64,000 nt of DNA from Rs1 sp029027825. GTDB taxonomy: Bacteria > Pseudomonadota > Gammaproteobacteria > Pseudomonadales > Balneatricaceae. How positions within the stretch are numbered: the stretch's first letter is position 1; each line of letters begins with the position of its first letter. The stretch covers positions 4,402,001 to 4,466,000 of the forward strand of contig CP093399.1 of NCBI GenBank assembly GCA_029027825.1, in the 5' to 3' direction. Below are positions 7,153-16,064 of the stretch, piece after piece. The position numbers and the translations under genes are program-made. A model generated the notes under the pieces. That model saw only the letters and a program-made list of their open reading frames with translations. It did no database searches and was not told the DNA's origin.

Positions 7153-10100
7153 ATGTATTTCAATCGAAAATTGTGGTCGTTAACCGAGCAAGTGCGACCC
7201 CGTATTTACGGTTCGGTATTAATGGGTTTGGTGGGTTCGGTGCTGGGTATTTGTCGATTGCTGATGTTAGGGTGGTTGATCGGTAAAGTGATCAATGGAG
7301 CGAGCATTGCCGAAACTTGGCCGCTAGTGCTGGCCACTTTAGCGTTGATGTCAGTTTATTCGGTGTGGGAATACCAGCGCTTGATTTTGGTGCATGGTAC
7401 TGCATCGATAGTACAGCACAGTTTGCGCACTAAGCTGTTCGATCAGTTTTTCAGCTTGGGTCCGGCGTATTTTTCTCAGCAGCGCAGTGGTGAAACCACT
7501 AATGCAGCGGTTGAGGGGGTAGAGCAGTTAGAGGTCTATTTTGGTCGATATTTGCCACAATTGCTGGTCGCGCTATTAACCCCGGTGGTTATTTTCATGA
7601 TAGTGGCGCAAATTGATTTGCCGGTCGCTACGGTCTTGCTGGTCGCCTCGTTGTTTACGTTGTTCGCCCCCAGTGTTTTTCAGCGCTGGGATAGCAAATT
7701 GGCGATGCGCCGGGCGAGCGCTTATCGAGCATTCGCATCAGAGTTTTTAGATGCGCTACAAGGGTTAGTGACACTGAAAGCGTTTGCCCAAAGTAAAGCT
7801 CGCGAATCTAAATTGGCCGAAAAAGCTGATGATCTGTTTCAAAGTACGATGTGGGTGATGGCGACAAATTCGATGGCGCGGGGGATCACCGATATCGGTA
7901 TTACCTTAGGTGCCGCCTGTGCTTTAACGCTGGCGGCAGTCAGAGTTGAGCAGGGTTTGATGAGCTTTGAAAGCCTCTTATTAGTCTTGTTACTCGGCGT
8001 GGAAGTGTTTAAACCGCTGCGTGAATTACGCTCCTTAATGCATGCGGGAATGCTGGCGCAGTCAGCGGCCAAACAAGTATTTTCGCTGCTGGATGCTCGC
8101 GAAAAAGTGCTTGATACAGCGGCGCAGGACCCGCAACCTCTAACGTTGAAAAATACCTCGATCAGTTTTGAGCAAGTGTCATTCATCTATAACCAAAAGC
8201 GCGCTGCTAAAGCGGCACCGCTCATTCACGATCAGTTAAATTTTTCAGTGGCACAAGGTAGCCGAGTAGGCGTGGTTGGCAGTAGTGGCGGAGGTAAATC
8301 GACGATAGTTAGTTTGATGTTGCGCTTTTATGATCCACAATCTGGTGCCATTAAAATTGGCGATCAGAACATTAAAGATATGTCGCTGCAGCAGTTGCGC
8401 TCACTGTTTTCGGTAGTTAGCCAAGATACTTATCTCTTTCACGGCACTATTAAAGAAAACCTGCAGCTGGGCAACCCCGATGCTTCTGATCAGCAGTTAC
8501 TAGCGGCGGCTAAGGCGGCCAATGCCGATGAGTTTATTCAATCGTTCGCCCGAGGTTATAACAGTATGATTGGCGAGCGCGGAGTGCGCTTGTCGGGAGG
8601 CCAGCGGCAGCGCATTGCGATTGCGCGGGCGCTGCTTCGAGATGCGCCGATCTTGATCTTAGATGAGGCTTTATCGTCAGTAGATGCGAAAAATGAAGCC
8701 TTAATTCAGCTGGCTTTGGATAAGCTGATGGAGGGGCGTACCACCTTGATACTGGCGCATCGTTTAGCCAGCGTCATTAATTGCGATCAAATTTTACTGT
8801 TAGATAAAGGCAAAGTAGCGGAGTGTGGCAGCCATACTGAACTGTTAGCTAAACAGGGGCTGTACGCTAAGCTGATGGACTCGCAAGTTCAAGCGGGTCG
8901 CGGGGTTGAGTCGCATGCTCAGCTGGCTGTTAACACGGCGGAAGTGACGGCAGATGATCGACATGAAACTGTCACCAGCACGGTAGATGCAACCAGTGAG
9001 CAAGTAGCAGAGGATAATATTTTACAGGGCGACAAGCACAGCTGGTCGCAGGTCATCAAGCACTTATTGTCCTATGCAGTTAATTGGAAAGGGCGGCTGT
9101 TGCTGACCTTTTTGTTCGGCATGGGGCGAGTATTTGCCTACATTTCAGTCAGTAACTTTTCAGCGCTGGCGGCAGTGGCGGTTAAAAATTCTACCGATTA
9201 TACGCTGTGGGTACAATTGCTGATTGCCAGCGCCGTGGTCGCGGCACTGTTGCACTGGCTGGAATCTTGGGTTGCGCATGATATGGCATTTAGAATGCTG
9301 TCAGAAATGCGAATTAAATTATTTCGCAAGTTAGAGAGTTTGGCGCCGGCGTTTATGGTCAAACATCGCAGCGGCGATTTAATTAACTTAGCTACTCACG
9401 ACGTTGAAATGGTCGAGTATTTCTTCGCCCATACCATTGCGCCAGTCTTTGTCGCCATATTAGTGCCCAGTTCTATCTTGGTCTTACTGGCGAGTTTCTC
9501 TTGGCAGTTGGCTGCAGCGCTGTTACCGCTGATATTATTAGTGTTGTTTATGCCGATCCTGTTTCGCAAGCGTATTGATGTGGCTGCGGCCAAGGCGAGA
9601 GAAATACTGGGTCGACTCTCTGCTCACACCGTTGAATCACTACAGGGATTGGCTGAGTTATTAAACTATCAGGCAACCGCTAGCAGGCGCGCGCAATTTG
9701 AATCTTTAATCGATAGCCATAAAAAACAGAGACTGAGATTTTTTCGAATCAGCTCTGCGCAGAGCACCCTAGTGGAGTTCATCACCTTGAGCTCCGCTCT
9801 ATTAATGTTAGTAATAGGTACGCCTTTAGCAGCTGCTGGGGTGTTTGATGCGGCGTATTTACCTTTGATTGCACTGGCTGCAGTCGCTGCGTTTTTACCG
9901 GTGATTGAAGTGGCGGATGTCGGGCGACAATTGTCGGATACACTGGCGGCTACTAGCCGGTTGATGCAAGTAGAACAGAGCCAGCCGGTGGTCTTAGATC
10001 AAGGGCTGCAAACGCCCGCATTTCCCCTAGCTAATCGAGCGCTGCAAGTGGAGTTTAGCAACCTGACTTTTAATTACGACGCAGACCAGCCCCAGACAGA

Positions 10101-10827
10101 TGATCACTCACAGATAGAGCTGCGCCAGGCGAAGCCGGTTCAGGTAATCACTGCTTTAAACTTGACCTTAGAAGCCGGTTCTAAGGTGGCATTAGTCGGG
10201 GCATCGGGAGCCGGAAAAAGCACTTTAGCGCATTTGTTAATGCGCTTTTGGGACCCACAAGAGGGGGATATAAGTATCGATGGTATTAATATTAAAGATA
10301 TGCCCCTGGCGCACTTTAGGCAGTATGTGGCGATTGTCACACAAGATACCTATTTATTTAACGACACCGTGCGTGAAAACTTACTGATGGCCAACCCGCA
10401 AGCGACTGAAGCCGAACTATTGCGGGCTATCGACATGGCCGAGTTAACTGATTTTATCGAGCGACAAAATGAGGGGCTAGACTTGATTGTCGGTGAGCGC
10501 GGCTACGCCCTATCGGGTGGACAGCGCCAGCGTTTATCTATCGCTAGAGCTTTTTTAAGAGATGCTCCGATACTTATCTTAGACGAGGCTACATCCCATT
10601 TAGATGCGATTAGTGAAGCGGCTGTACATCGTGCGCTGAAACAACTGATGCACAATCGGACTACCTTAGTGATCGCGCATCGCTTGGCCAGCATTAGAGA
10701 TGCAGATAAAATTGTCGTCTTAAATGCCGGCGAAATAGTAGAGCAAGGCACACATCAACAGCTGTTAGCAAAAAATGGCTACTATGCTAAATTACTGAGT
10801 TACCAGCAGTCGGTGAAAGCGGCTTAA
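7153..10827 (+). CDS. Fused full-length ABC exporter (TMD-NBD-TMD-NBD)
   Basis: One 1224-residue chain containing two complete ABC-exporter halves. Half 1: six-helix membrane domain about 10-310; ATPase about 330-590 with Walker A GSSGGGKST, signature LSGGQRQR, Walker B ILILDEA and switch His in LAHRLAS. Half 2: membrane domain about 640-930; ATPase about 965-1215 with Walker A GASGAGKST, LSGGQRQR, ILILDEATSHLD and IAHRLAS. Both ATP sites therefore look intact. A poorly conserved linker of about 60 residues joins the halves. The ATG at 7153 has AGGA six bases upstream; the in-frame ATG at 7141 would place that site inside the gene. Substrate unknown (lipid, peptide, drug or thiol are possible). 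Bacterial homologues are more often two half-transporter genes such as CydDC or heterodimeric exporters. Confidence 0.9.
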   Translation: MYFNRKLWSLTEQVRPRIYGSVLMGLVGSVLGICRLLMLGWLIGKVINGASIAETWPLVLATLALMSVYSVWEYQRLILVHGTASIVQHSLRTKLFDQFFSLGPAYFSQQRSGETTNAAVEGVEQLEVYFGRYLPQLLVALLTPVVIFMIVAQIDLPVATVLLVASLFTLFAPSVFQRWDSKLAMRRASAYRAFASEFLDALQGLVTLKAFAQSKARESKLAEKADDLFQSTMWVMATNSMARGITDIGITLGAACALTLAAVRVEQGLMSFESLLLVLLLGVEVFKPLRELRSLMHAGMLAQSAAKQVFSLLDAREKVLDTAAQDPQPLTLKNTSISFEQVSFIYNQKRAAKAAPLIHDQLNFSVAQGSRVGVVGSSGGGKSTIVSLMLRFYDPQSGAIKIGDQNIKDMSLQQLRSLFSVVSQDTYLFHGTIKENLQLGNPDASDQQLLAAAKAANADEFIQSFARGYNSMIGERGVRLSGGQRQRIAIARALLRDAPILILDEALSSVDAKNEALIQLALDKLMEGRTTLILAHRLASVINCDQILLLDKGKVAECGSHTELLAKQGLYAKLMDSQVQAGRGVESHAQLAVNTAEVTADDRHETVTSTVDATSEQVAEDNILQGDKHSWSQVIKHLLSYAVNWKGRLLLTFLFGMGRVFAYISVSNFSALAAVAVKNSTDYTLWVQLLIASAVVAALLHWLESWVAHDMAFRMLSEMRIKLFRKLESLAPAFMVKHRSGDLINLATHDVEMVEYFFAHTIAPVFVAILVPSSILVLLASFSWQLAAALLPLILLVLFMPILFRKRIDVAAAKAREILGRLSAHTVESLQGLAELLNYQATASRRAQFESLIDSHKKQRLRFFRISSAQSTLVEFITLSSALLMLVIGTPLAAAGVFDAAYLPLIALAAVAAFLPVIEVADVGRQLSDTLAATSRLMQVEQSQPVVLDQGLQTPAFPLANRALQVEFSNLTFNYDADQPQTDDHSQIELRQAKPVQVITALNLTLEAGSKVALVGASGAGKSTLAHLLMRFWDPQEGDISIDGINIKDMPLAHFRQYVAIVTQDTYLFNDTVRENLLMANPQATEAELLRAIDMAELTDFIERQNEGLDLIVGERGYALSGGQRQRLSIARAFLRDAPILILDEATSHLDAISEAAVHRALKQLMHNRTTLVIAHRLASIRDADKIVVLNAGEIVEQGTHQQLLAKNGYYAKLLSYQQSVKAA

Positions 10828-10838
10828 AACGGCTTAAG

Positions 10839-10856
10839 GCGGGTATATTTACCCGC
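10839..10856 (+). terminator. Hairpin terminator after the ABC exporter
   Basis: Stem GCGGGTA / TACCCGC with a TATT loop, 12 bp past the stop codon, followed by TTTC. Short T-run, so of moderate strength. Confidence 0.55.
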
Positions 10857-11020
10857 TTTCGATCAGGTCTATTCACCTATCTCGGTCAGGGCTTCTTACC
10901 CACTTTCGGTCAGGGTTTCTTACCACTTTCAGTCAGGGCTTCTTACCTGTTTTTGGTCAGGCCTTTTTAGCTAGTTTCGGTCAAGGCTTTTTACCTATTC
11001 TCGGTCAAGGCTATCACGGG
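10856..11020. repeat. Minisatellite, about seven 24-bp units
   Basis: The core GGTCAGGGCTTCTTACC and variants begin at 10861, 10884, 10908, 10931, 10955, 10979 and 11003, a regular 23-24 bp step. Later units carry GGTCAAGGCTTTTTACC. It lies between the exporter terminator and phnN, in non-coding DNA. Confidence 0.85.
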
Positions 11021-11093
11021 TAAATTTAAGTATGCACTAGAGAGTGGTTTTTGATAAAATGTGAGGCCTAAAAGGAGCTTAGAGACTATTTTC

Positions 11094-11651
11094 ATGCCCG
11101 GACATTTAATTTATATCGTCGGTGCTTCTGGCGCAGGTAAAGATTCGATTCTCAGCCAGTGTCGCTCGCAGCTAATCGAGCTAAACACTGGTATAGCACA
11201 TCGTTATATTACTCGCCCGGCAAGCGCCACTGGCGAAAACCATATTGCTTTGAGTGCGGCAGAGTTTGGCTGTCGAAAAAAGCGGCAACTTTTTAAATTT
11301 GACTGGCAAGCCAATGGATTTCACTACGCTATTGGCTGCGAAGTTGACGCTTGGCTAGCCTCGGGCTTGAATGTGATTGTCAATGGCTCGCGAGGCTATC
11401 TGGCTCGGGCACAGCAACTTCATCAGCAGTTAATAGTTATCTATATCGATGTGGATACCGACTGTTTGCGAGAGCGATTGCTGGCCCGTGGCAGGGAGAG
11501 CAGCGCAGCAATAGAACAGCGTCTTAATCGGCATCAGCAGTTAGCTAAAGAGACCGCAGCGGATGCCTATAGGATCAACAACAGTGGTGATTTGAGCAGC
11601 GCCTGTGACGAGTTGTTAGGCTTTATTCGCAACTTAGGTGGTCAGTTTTGA
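11094..11651 (+). CDS. phnN: Ribose 1,5-bisphosphate phosphokinase PhnN
   Basis: ATP-dependent kinase converting ribose 1,5-bisphosphate to PRPP; cytoplasmic. The P-loop GASGAGKDS is near the N-terminus, followed by AHRYITRPAS, ENHIALS, FDWQANGFHYAIG and VVNGSR-like VIVNGSRGYL, which match E. coli PhnN block by block; C-terminal RGRES fits the lid. About 185 aa is normal. The ATG at 11094 gives an N-terminus like the family's; a GTG at 11061 with no family match is the alternative. No other C-P lyase (phn) gene is in the window, so here it may serve PRPP salvage. Confidence 0.9.
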   Translation: MPGHLIYIVGASGAGKDSILSQCRSQLIELNTGIAHRYITRPASATGENHIALSAAEFGCRKKRQLFKFDWQANGFHYAIGCEVDAWLASGLNVIVNGSRGYLARAQQLHQQLIVIYIDVDTDCLRERLLARGRESSAAIEQRLNRHQQLAKETAADAYRINNSGDLSSACDELLGFIRNLGGQF

Positions 11652-11749
11652 TACTCCGCTTTCATGGTTCTGTGTCAATCGTTGCTATACAATGCATAGT
11701 TATGGCTTTTTTCGGACTCTCTTTAATTTAATACGGCGTTGTAGTCAAT

Positions 11750-12217
11750 ATGGAATATAACTTGTTGGTGGTCGCTAGAGCGCTGCATGTCATTGCAGTG
11801 GTTCTCTGGATAGGTGGCGTTGCATTCGTGACGACAGTGTTAATCCCCGCGATCAGATCTTCTCAGACTGCTGAAAATCGCTTAAAAATATTCGAGGTCC
11901 TCGAAGGAAAATTTAGCTTCCAAGCAAAAATAACTACACTAATCACCGGTTTATCTGGTTTTTATATGCTGTACGTCATGAATGGATGGGCATCCATGCA
12001 GTGGTGGATTTATCTGATGATTCTGGTCTGGACTATCTTTAGCTTGGTACTGTTCGTGTTCGAGCCATTATTTTTACACACTTGGTTTCATCGACAAGCT
12101 AAAAAAAATAGCGAGAGAACATTTTTTGTCGTGCAAGTGATGCATATAGTGTTACTAACGGTAAGTTTAGCTGCCGTTTTTGCGGGAGTTGCCGGTGTAC
12201 ACGGCCTGTTCTATTAA
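11750..12217 (+). CDS. CopD-like four-helix membrane protein
   Basis: 155-aa inner-membrane protein with four predicted helices (about residues 5-28, 58-78, 84-108 and 125-152). The N-terminal ARALHVIAVVLWIGGVAFVTTVLIP, with a His in helix 1 and WxGG, resembles the CopD/DUF2269 group of small putative haem- or copper-related membrane proteins. A second His lies in the last helix (VMHIVLLTV). Function unproven. The gene stands alone, with about 100 bp on the phnN side. Confidence 0.7.
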   Translation: MEYNLLVVARALHVIAVVLWIGGVAFVTTVLIPAIRSSQTAENRLKIFEVLEGKFSFQAKITTLITGLSGFYMLYVMNGWASMQWWIYLMILVWTIFSLVLFVFEPLFLHTWFHRQAKKNSERTFFVVQVMHIVLLTVSLAAVFAGVAGVHGLFY

Positions 12218-12369
12218 GCTGGCGGCCACTATTTTCAGCCCAAGTAATCCCCCTTCCCTGTTAATTTTTTATATAAGCCAAAACCCAGACATCAATATTA
12301 AGCTGCTGTTTTTGTTGAAAAAATAAGCGAAATAGCTTGCGTTCAACCGCCGCGATGCAAATAATTCAT

Positions 12370-12572
12370 CTTTCAGCTTTCAGCTTTCAGCTTTCAGCTT
12401 TCAGCTTTCAGCTTTCAGCTTTCAGCTTTCAGCTTTCAGCTTTCAGCTTTCAGCTTTCAGCTTTCAGCTTTCAGCTTTCAGCTTTCAGCTTTCAGCTTTC
12501 AGCTTTCAGCTTTCAGCTTTCAGCTTTCAGCTTTCAGCTTTCAGCTTTCAGCTTTCAGCTTTCAGCTTTCAG
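12370..12572. repeat. Heptanucleotide microsatellite, 29 perfect CTTTCAG units
   Basis: 203 bp of uninterrupted CTTTCAG repeats (with a partial CTT to 12575), ending just before the GNAT gene's GGAG site and ATG. Seven is not a multiple of three, so each unit gained or lost changes the frame read through the array. On the + strand the array has no stop in any frame and encodes LSAFSFQ heptads; on the other strand each 21 bp contains a TGA. Confidence 0.97.
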
Positions 12573-12594
12573 CTTCATTGGAGTACCCCAAACT

Positions 12595-13143
12595 ATGCAG
12601 TATAGATTAGCTGCCCTTGACGATTTAGATAATTTGGCTGAGTTACATGCTCAGAGCTGGCGTGATTCTTATCGAGGGATCTTTTCCGATAGCTATCTTG
12701 ATGATGAGGTGTGGGATGAGCGAAAGACCGCTTGGACTAAGCAATTATCGGCCCCTAAGTCCAATCAACGGGTCGTGGTTGCCACCGAAAATGGTCAAAT
12801 GTTGGGTTTTATTAGCGCTTTCGGTGATCAAAGCGCCAAGTGGGGGACGTTTATTGATAATTTGCACGTGGCAAAAGCCGCCCAAGGTAGGGGTGTTGGC
12901 AAGCAGCTAATGCACTTAATTGCGCGCTGGGCAAATGACTGCTTTGAGCACCAAGGTATCTACTTGGAAGTGTTAGAAGATAATTTAAGTGCCCGCAATT
13001 TCTATCAGCGACTGGGCGCTAGTCACCAACAAACCAATTTGTGGTTGCCCCCTGGCAGCGATGTGCAAGTCAATGACTTAATCTATGCATGGGAAAACCA
13101 TCGCATGCTGTTGCAAAGCAACGGTGAAGTCAGCAGCAATTAG
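12595..13143 (+). CDS. GNAT-family N-acetyltransferase, preceded by a heptamer repeat
   Basis: Acyl-CoA-dependent acetyltransferase of unknown substrate, 182 aa from the ATG at 12595. N-terminal YRLAALDDLDNLAELHAQSWRDSYRG (strand 1/helix 1-2), central IDNLHVAKAAQGRGVGKQLMHL with the acetyl-CoA loop RGVGK, then YLEVLEDNLSARNFYQRLGA, the motif B helix. A GGAG site lies 11 nt upstream of this ATG. An in-frame ATG at 12355 would add about 80 residues, almost all LSAFSFQ repeats encoded by the heptamer array; that form is open at the present repeat number but would be shifted by single-unit changes. The GNAT fold is complete without it, so 12595 is preferred. Confidence 0.85.
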   Translation: MQYRLAALDDLDNLAELHAQSWRDSYRGIFSDSYLDDEVWDERKTAWTKQLSAPKSNQRVVVATENGQMLGFISAFGDQSAKWGTFIDNLHVAKAAQGRGVGKQLMHLIARWANDCFEHQGIYLEVLEDNLSARNFYQRLGASHQQTNLWLPPGSDVQVNDLIYAWENHRMLLQSNGEVSSN

Positions 13144-13235
13144 TTTTTTATTGAAAAAATACTGTTTTATAACAAGCTAGTAAACATTATAATAAACTTC
13201 ACTTTTTTTAGCACCAACCGGAGTCTCAAGCTTTA

Positions 13236-13997
13236 ATGAAATTTTTAACCAGTACAATTTTACTGTTTTCTCTCTTTTTTACAGTCAATGCCCAAGCCAT
13301 AGATAAAAAGTATCACCATGATATCTCTAAAATTGTCAGTGCCTTTAAACTGCAGGATAAGCAGGCAGTTGCGGCGCTGATCTCCTATCCACTAAAGCGT
13401 CAGTATCCGGTGCCTATGATCGACAATGCAGCACAGCTAGTGAGTCGTTTTGAGCAAGTATTTGATGAGCAGCTGATACAGCTAATCGCCGATTCTAGCC
13501 TAGAAAATGATTGGAGTGTGGTGGGCTGGAGAGGAGTTATGTTCGGCAATGGTCAGCTGTGGCTGGATGACGATGGTAAAATTAAGCGGGTAAACTACCA
13601 GTCCGAGCAAGAAAAAGAGCTTAAGCAGCAGCTGATTGCCAGCCAGAAAAAAACTCTTCACTCGAGCATCAGAGCATATAAACAGCCAATTTTAGAGTGG
13701 AAAACTGCTAAATTCCAGATTCGGGTCGATGATCTCGGCAGTGATAATTATCGCTACGCATCATGGAGTATTAACAAGTCGCAGAGCGAAAAACCGGATT
13801 TAGTGTTAACTGGCGGAAAACTGGAGTTTGATGGCAGTGGTGGCAATCATCAATATTCATTTGCCAAAGGTAAATACCTTTACCGCTGTTACGTTAACGT
13901 AATGGGTAAAAGTGATTCTGTACCAGGATTTTTAGAAGTATTTAAAGGCAAAAAGCAGTTGCTAAGTGCCGATGTACTAGAGGTATTAAGTCACTAA
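13236..13997 (+). CDS. Secreted or periplasmic protein of unknown function
   Basis: 253 aa. The N-terminus MKFLTSTILLFSLFFTVNAQA is a clear Sec signal peptide with an AxA cleavage site. The mature part has an N-terminal helical region (about 25-90, with FKLQDKQAVAALISYPLKRQY, reminiscent of SnoaL/NTF2-like periplasmic proteins), then a charged helix and a beta-rich C-terminal half ending in a small extracellular-type domain (YLYRCYVNVMGKS). GGAG lies 12 nt before the ATG. I do not recognise a named family. It is flanked by a hairpin and stands alone. Confidence 0.75.
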   Translation: MKFLTSTILLFSLFFTVNAQAIDKKYHHDISKIVSAFKLQDKQAVAALISYPLKRQYPVPMIDNAAQLVSRFEQVFDEQLIQLIADSSLENDWSVVGWRGVMFGNGQLWLDDDGKIKRVNYQSEQEKELKQQLIASQKKTLHSSIRAYKQPILEWKTAKFQIRVDDLGSDNYRYASWSINKSQSEKPDLVLTGGKLEFDGSGGNHQYSFAKGKYLYRCYVNVMGKSDSVPGFLEVFKGKKQLLSADVLEVLSH

Positions 13998-14017
13998 AGC
14001 GCATTAGTACAGCTCTC

Positions 14018-14051
14018 ACTCTCACCTAGCATCGATCGTGGTAGGGAGAGT
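14018..14051. terminator. Bidirectional terminator-like hairpin
   Basis: Stem ACTCTC-x-CCTA / TAGG-x-GAGAGT with one mismatch and a 12-13 nt loop, between two convergent genes; TGTTGTTTTA follows on the + strand. Confidence 0.5.
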
Positions 14052-14077
14052 GTTGTTTTAGTGAGAAAGAGGAGGGG

Positions 14078-14929
14078 TTAATGCTTGTCCTTTAGATATT
14101 GATTGGCATATATTAACTTCAGTTCTTGCTGGCTAGCTTCATCGAACCACTTCAGTCTAAAGTCAAGATAGTTGGGTTTGTTAGCTTCTTCAATTAAAAT
14201 TTTATTAATTTTTGCTATTATTTTTTCTCCCCATGGGTTTTTAGTACAAGCTATTGCAACCAGCAAAAACGGAGATTCTGCTGTCTCTTGAATGGCAACG
14301 CTGTGTGTGATATTCGCCAATTGATGCTGTCTTGCATAGTATTCAATGATTGGGCTATACTCGATAATGTAATCTATGCGCTTAGAAAAAAGTAAACCAA
14401 TCAAGCTTTTATATGAGGTATTGATCTTTAAATGGTCCTTTTCTTGATGGTCATCGATTATTTTATTTATTTTTTTTGAGTATCTCCCCGGTGTTATGCC
14501 TCCTACAATGTTTACGTCTTTTAACAGTTCCATCAAACTAACATTAGCAATTTCTTGCTCTTTATTAAAAATTATTCGGTGAGGTAACAGCACGCTATTA
14601 TATACAGATGTTTTGATATCTGGGTTGTTGTCTGGCAGCACTGATGGGTGGCAAACGTTATTTCCTCTACTCCATGCTTTTCTTACTCTATCAGTGTTCA
14701 TCTGCACTGTTTGATGATCGTATTCGGGCATTTTATCAGATAGCATTTTTATCATTTCGTCATAAATACCTCGCCCTTTTTGTACGCCATCAAGTATATA
14801 AAATGGCGGCCAATCAGTGACTCTCCAGGTAATAGCTTCTTTTGAATGAGCGAAATTTGAGTAGGTTAAAAAGGTTAAAAGAAGATAAACTGGTAAGTTG
14901 TGTCGCTTTAAATTTGAAGAAAATGTCAT
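14078..14929 (-). CDS. Periplasmic solute-binding-like protein (SBP_bac_3 superfamily, TIGR02285-like)
   Basis: 283 aa with a signal peptide to about residue 29 (LLLTFLTYSNFAHSKEA). The mature start ITWRVTDWPPFYILDGVQKGRGIYDEM is typical of family 3 amino-acid-type binding folds of the TIGR02285 group: DWPPF followed by a GxGIxDE turn. No permease or ATPase gene adjoins it, so it is more likely a stand-alone sensor-like or enzyme-associated protein than an ABC receptor. The sequence is richer in A+T and Lys than its neighbours. Confidence 0.75.
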   Translation of the reverse strand: MTFSSNLKRHNLPVYLLLTFLTYSNFAHSKEAITWRVTDWPPFYILDGVQKGRGIYDEMIKMLSDKMPEYDHQTVQMNTDRVRKAWSRGNNVCHPSVLPDNNPDIKTSVYNSVLLPHRIIFNKEQEIANVSLMELLKDVNIVGGITPGRYSKKINKIIDDHQEKDHLKINTSYKSLIGLLFSKRIDYIIEYSPIIEYYARQHQLANITHSVAIQETAESPFLLVAIACTKNPWGEKIIAKINKILIEEANKPNYLDFRLKWFDEASQQELKLIYANQYLKDKH

Positions 14930-15105
14930 GCAATTACACCTTTGATAGCAGTTGACGATAAAACTGATTAGAGCAAATTAAGTAGGCATGTAATATGATA
15001 CAAAATCACCGTTCGTCATTTAAGAGTAGCAGTAATTATCGAATCTGCTACTTTTAGAAACTCGATCAATCTCAACTCGAAAACGGACAAATTAAGGGGC
15101 ATAAA

Positions 15106-15801
15106 ATGAAAACCATAGGGTTATTAGGCGGTATGAGTTGGGAGTCCAGTGTTAGTTATTATCAAGAGGTTAACCGGGGAATAAAACGGCAGCTGGGTGG
15201 TTTGCATTCGGCTAAAGTGGTGATGGTTAGTGTCGATTTTGCAGAGATAGAGCGCTTGCAACACACAGGGGATTGGCAGGCGACGGCGCTGATTTTGGCT
15301 AAAGCGGCGAAAAATATTGAGCTCGCTGGGGCTGATTTTTTACTGATTTGCACCAATACCATGCACAAAGTGGCAGAGCAAATACAAGCTAATATAGGTA
15401 TTCCTATTCACCATATTGCCGATGCAACGGCGCAAGTATTGCAGGCTGACAAAATAACTAAAGTGGGCTTGTTAGGTACCAAATTTACTATGCAGCAAGA
15501 TTTTTATCGATCTAGACTAGAAAACCAATTTGCTATGCAAGTATTAGTACCGTTAGAAGATCAGCAGCAAAGAGTGCACGACATTATTTATACTGAATTA
15601 GTTTTGGGAGAGATTAAAGACTCTTCAAGAGCTGAGTATTTGGCGGTGATCGATAGTTTGTTTGCCCGTGGAGCTGAGGCGGTCATTTTGGGCTGTACTG
15701 AAATTTCCCTGTTGGTTGAGCAACAGCACACTGCAGTGCCTTTATATGACACTACCGCTATTCACGCTCAATCAGCCGTAGCTCTAGCTTTAGCGAATTA
15801 A
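15106..15801 (+). CDS. Aspartate/glutamate racemase family protein
   Basis: 231 aa, cofactor-independent amino-acid racemase fold. The N-terminal MKTIGLLGGMSWESSVSYY is the family signature. The two catalytic cysteines are in place: C82 in ICTNTMHK and C197 in LGCTEISLL, so the enzyme should be active. It resembles the YgeA-type broad-specificity racemases more than MurI. GGGG precedes the ATG closely. No operon partner is visible. Confidence 0.9.
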   Translation: MKTIGLLGGMSWESSVSYYQEVNRGIKRQLGGLHSAKVVMVSVDFAEIERLQHTGDWQATALILAKAAKNIELAGADFLLICTNTMHKVAEQIQANIGIPIHHIADATAQVLQADKITKVGLLGTKFTMQQDFYRSRLENQFAMQVLVPLEDQQQRVHDIIYTELVLGEIKDSSRAEYLAVIDSLFARGAEAVILGCTEISLLVEQQHTAVPLYDTTAIHAQSAVALALAN

Positions 15802-15969
15802 TCACTATCGTAAATTAAATAGCTGCTACTGAAGCTCTTTCACCTATCCGTTGCTGCCATTATTGATTGTTCCAGATCATGACTAATGGCAATAATTTCA
15901 ATTTATTTTACCAAAATTCTCAAAACTCAAATATTTCTAGTTGGAAGTGCAATTAGATTGGGCTTTATT

Positions 15970-16008
15970 AAATCCGCGGAACTTATTTACAGGGAATCCC
16001 GCGAATTT
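15970..16008 (+). terminator. Possible terminator downstream of the racemase
   Basis: AAATCCGCG and CGCGAATTT form an 8/9-bp stem with a loop of about 21 nt, then TTTTATTC. It lies about 60 bp upstream of the giant adhesin gene and may insulate it. Confidence 0.35.
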
Positions 16009-16064
16009 TTTATTCTTTACTATACTTTTCTTATCTATAAATAAAGTGTTAGGTAGTTAAGTGT

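Noticed and set aside
7153..10827. Naming the exporter CydDC
   Set aside because: CydD and CydC are separate proteins with distinctive sequence blocks that I could not confirm here; no cytochrome bd genes adjoin it.
11094..11651. phnN as evidence for a C-P lyase phosphonate operon
   Set aside because: No phnG-M genes are next to it; it stands alone.
12370..12572. Could be a CRISPR or a coding low-complexity domain
   Set aside because: Units are 7 bp with no spacers, so not CRISPR. The encoded LSAFSFQ tract lies before a complete GNAT domain that has its own ribosome site, so it is better read as a microsatellite.
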